Below are positions 63,042 through 64,000 of a DNA stretch of 64,000 nt, piece by piece. The DNA lies in assembly GCA_963841405.1 (NCBI GenBank), contig CAWJCM010000007.1, forward strand, positions 186,001-250,000, written 5' to 3'. Position 1 is the stretch's first letter; the number at the start of each line of letters is the position of its first letter. The position numbers and the translations under genes are program-made. The stretch comes from DATBLE01 sp963841405 (GTDB lineage: Bacteria; Actinomycetota; Thermoleophilia; Gaiellales; Gaiellaceae). The notes under the pieces were generated by a model, which ran no database searches, had not been told where the DNA came from, and saw only the letters and a list, made by a program, of their open reading frames with translations.

Positions 63042-63775
63042 GCGGGCTTCCAGGCCTGCACGACCACACTGTCCGCGACCTGGACGAGGACGGGCGCGTG
63101 CACCGAGGCACGACGCAGCAGGTCGGAGATGCGCACGACGACCCGGGAGCCCGCCGGCAGCAGGTCGAGGTCGGCCGTCTGCGGGTTGATGGTCAGGAAC
63201 CCGTCCGCCGCGATCGTCACCGGGCCGATCGCCCCGAACGTCCGGCGCAGCTCGGCCAGCGTCCAGTAGCGCACGTCCTGGCCCGTGCCGGCCGAGAAGC
63301 CTCGCCGCACCTGCCGGACGAGGTTGAGCGGCCCGCGCGCGTTCGGCATCTCGATCCAGACGAGACCACCCGGGCGAAGAACCCGGCGGATCTCGGCGAC
63401 CACCGCGCGCATGTCGTCCTTCGCCAGATGCTGGAGTACGCTGTACGAGAAGACCGCGTCGAAGCTCGCCTCGGCGAACGGCAGCTCGCGGGCGTCCCCG
63501 ACCACGTACGCGGCCTCGACCCCGAGCTGCTCGGCCACGCGCCGCGCCGCCCCGATCGACTTCTTCGCCAGGTCGATCCCGGTCGCGCGCCAGCCGGCAC
63601 GCGCGGCGGCGATCGTCCACCGCCCCCAGTTGCAGCCGACGTCGAGCACCGCGCGCTCCTGCCCGTCCGGCAGCGGAAACGGCGGAATCGGGTAGCGCGT
63701 GAGCCGGGCGCCGCGGTAGAGGTTCCCGTGCGTCTTGATCAGCGAGGCGCGGACGTGCTCGTCGAGTTCCGTCAA
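63038..63775 (-). CDS. Class I SAM-dependent methyltransferase with TTG start
   Basis: The product is 245 residues. The start is TTG 63775, overlapping the upstream stop as TTGA. Motif I AVLDVGCNWGRWT is near 43-55, then GIDLAKKSIGAARRVAEQL, GDARELPFAEASFDAVFSYSVLQHL and RRVLRPGGLVWIEMPN, a full Methyltransf_11 pattern. It lies between a GT2-like gene and the short sugar transferase, so it may methylate a glycan terminus. The acceptor is unknown. Confidence 0.87.
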   Translation of the reverse strand: MTELDEHVRASLIKTHGNLYRGARLTRYPIPPFPLPDGQERAVLDVGCNWGRWTIAAARAGWRATGIDLAKKSIGAARRVAEQLGVEAAYVVGDARELPFAEASFDAVFSYSVLQHLAKDDMRAVVAEIRRVLRPGGLVWIEMPNARGPLNLVRQVRRGFSAGTGQDVRYWTLAELRRTFGAIGPVTIAADGFLTINPQTADLDLLPAGSRVVVRISDLLRRASVHAPVLVQVADSVVVQAWKPA

Positions 63776-64000
63776 CGCGTTCCCTCCGCGGCGTCCCAGG
63801 TCGCCGGCACGCCGCGGCGCAGGTAGTTCCAGAGCGAGACGACCGTCGCCCAGGTGACGAGCGCGTAGTAGCGCGGCAGCCCGCGCCACGCCGCCGCGAC
63901 CGCGAGGAAGGCGAGCTGACAGCCGAGCACCACGTCGTAGACCACGCCGGCGCGCAGCGCGACGAGCGCGACGTTCGTCCCCAGCACGACGAGGTGCAGG
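63772..64000 (-). CDS. C-terminal part of a membrane glycosyltransferase (GT2-like), runs off window
   Basis: The frame is open to the last base of the window, so the start lies beyond it. About 76 residues are visible: two hydrophobic helices (LGTNVALVALRAGVVYDVVLG and LAFLAVAAAWRG regions) and the ending LWNYLRRGVPATWDAAEGTR-type tail. That tail is common at the C-terminus of GT2 enzymes with C-terminal membrane helices. The catalytic domain is outside the window. It overlaps the methyltransferase start by 4 bases. Confidence 0.55.
   Translation of the reverse strand, partial: LHLVVLGTNVALVALRAGVVYDVVLGCQLAFLAVAAAWRGLPRYYALVTWATVVSLWNYLRRGVPATWDAAEGTR

Overview
The window is high-GC bacterial DNA. 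GTG starts, four-base NTGA gene overlaps and apparent leaderless promoters are frequent, and it carries a SARP/BTAD regulator, a DUF1206 protein and a Ser/Thr kinase. Together these suggest an actinobacterium, plausibly of the Thermoleophilia (Gaiellales/Solirubrobacterales-like). That placement is inference, because no rRNA or tRNA gene was seen.

Bases 1-31.4 kb and 53.6-64 kb form a large cell-surface polysaccharide locus. It holds two bactoprenyl-phosphate sugar transferases (8229-9755 and 62466-63041), many GT2 and GT4 glycosyltransferases, a CgeB-like glycosyltransferase, GT-C-like membrane proteins, a Wzx-like flippase, an O-antigen-ligase-like protein and a Wzz-like protein. It also holds nucleotide-sugar SDR enzymes (one a confident UDP-glucuronate decarboxylase), methyltransferases, an amidotransferase, a GNAT protein, polysaccharide deacetylases and secreted glycan-active enzymes. 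The operon read leftward from 61.5 to 53.6 kb combines an ATP-grasp protein, two exported PQQ-type beta-propellers, a glucuronyl C5-epimerase-like protein, a NodB deacetylase, Wzz and a GT2. It looks like a glycan export and outside-modification unit. An IS110 element (about 2.83-4.3 kb) and two VapBC-like toxin-antitoxin pairs lie inside the locus.

Bases 31.4-39.5 kb are a membrane-lipid and phosphate block: SHOCT protein, HAD phosphatase remnant, PhoD, two PAP2 phosphatases, diacylglycerol kinase, phospholipase D and DUF1206. Bases 31.9-46.5 kb also form a decay zone. PhoD, a cyclase-ATPase and a histidine kinase are frameshifted, the partner response regulator has lost its phospho-acceptor Asp, and fragments of an acyl-CoA ligase, an acid phosphatase and cyclase paralogues remain. 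An imperfect repeat of about 170 bp built from roughly 10-bp units recurs there.

Bases 46.8-53.4 kb look like a regulatory/sensory module: a murein endopeptidase-like protein, a small secreted Cys-repeat protein, a SARP-USP fusion regulator, a lipoprotein substrate-binding protein and a Ser/Thr kinase with an extracellular propeller. Two minus-strand promoters, for the Cys-repeat protein and for the kinase operon, share three 11-bp-spaced heptamers placed 9 bp before a -10 box. This is SARP-box architecture and points to a small regulon.

The main candidates for new biology are the structured leader of the IS110 element, with 9 bases complementary to the insertion junction; the composite hairpin repeats; the helically phased decamer repeat; the SARP regulon; the C5-epimerase/propeller export operon; and four genes that appear to start with CTG.
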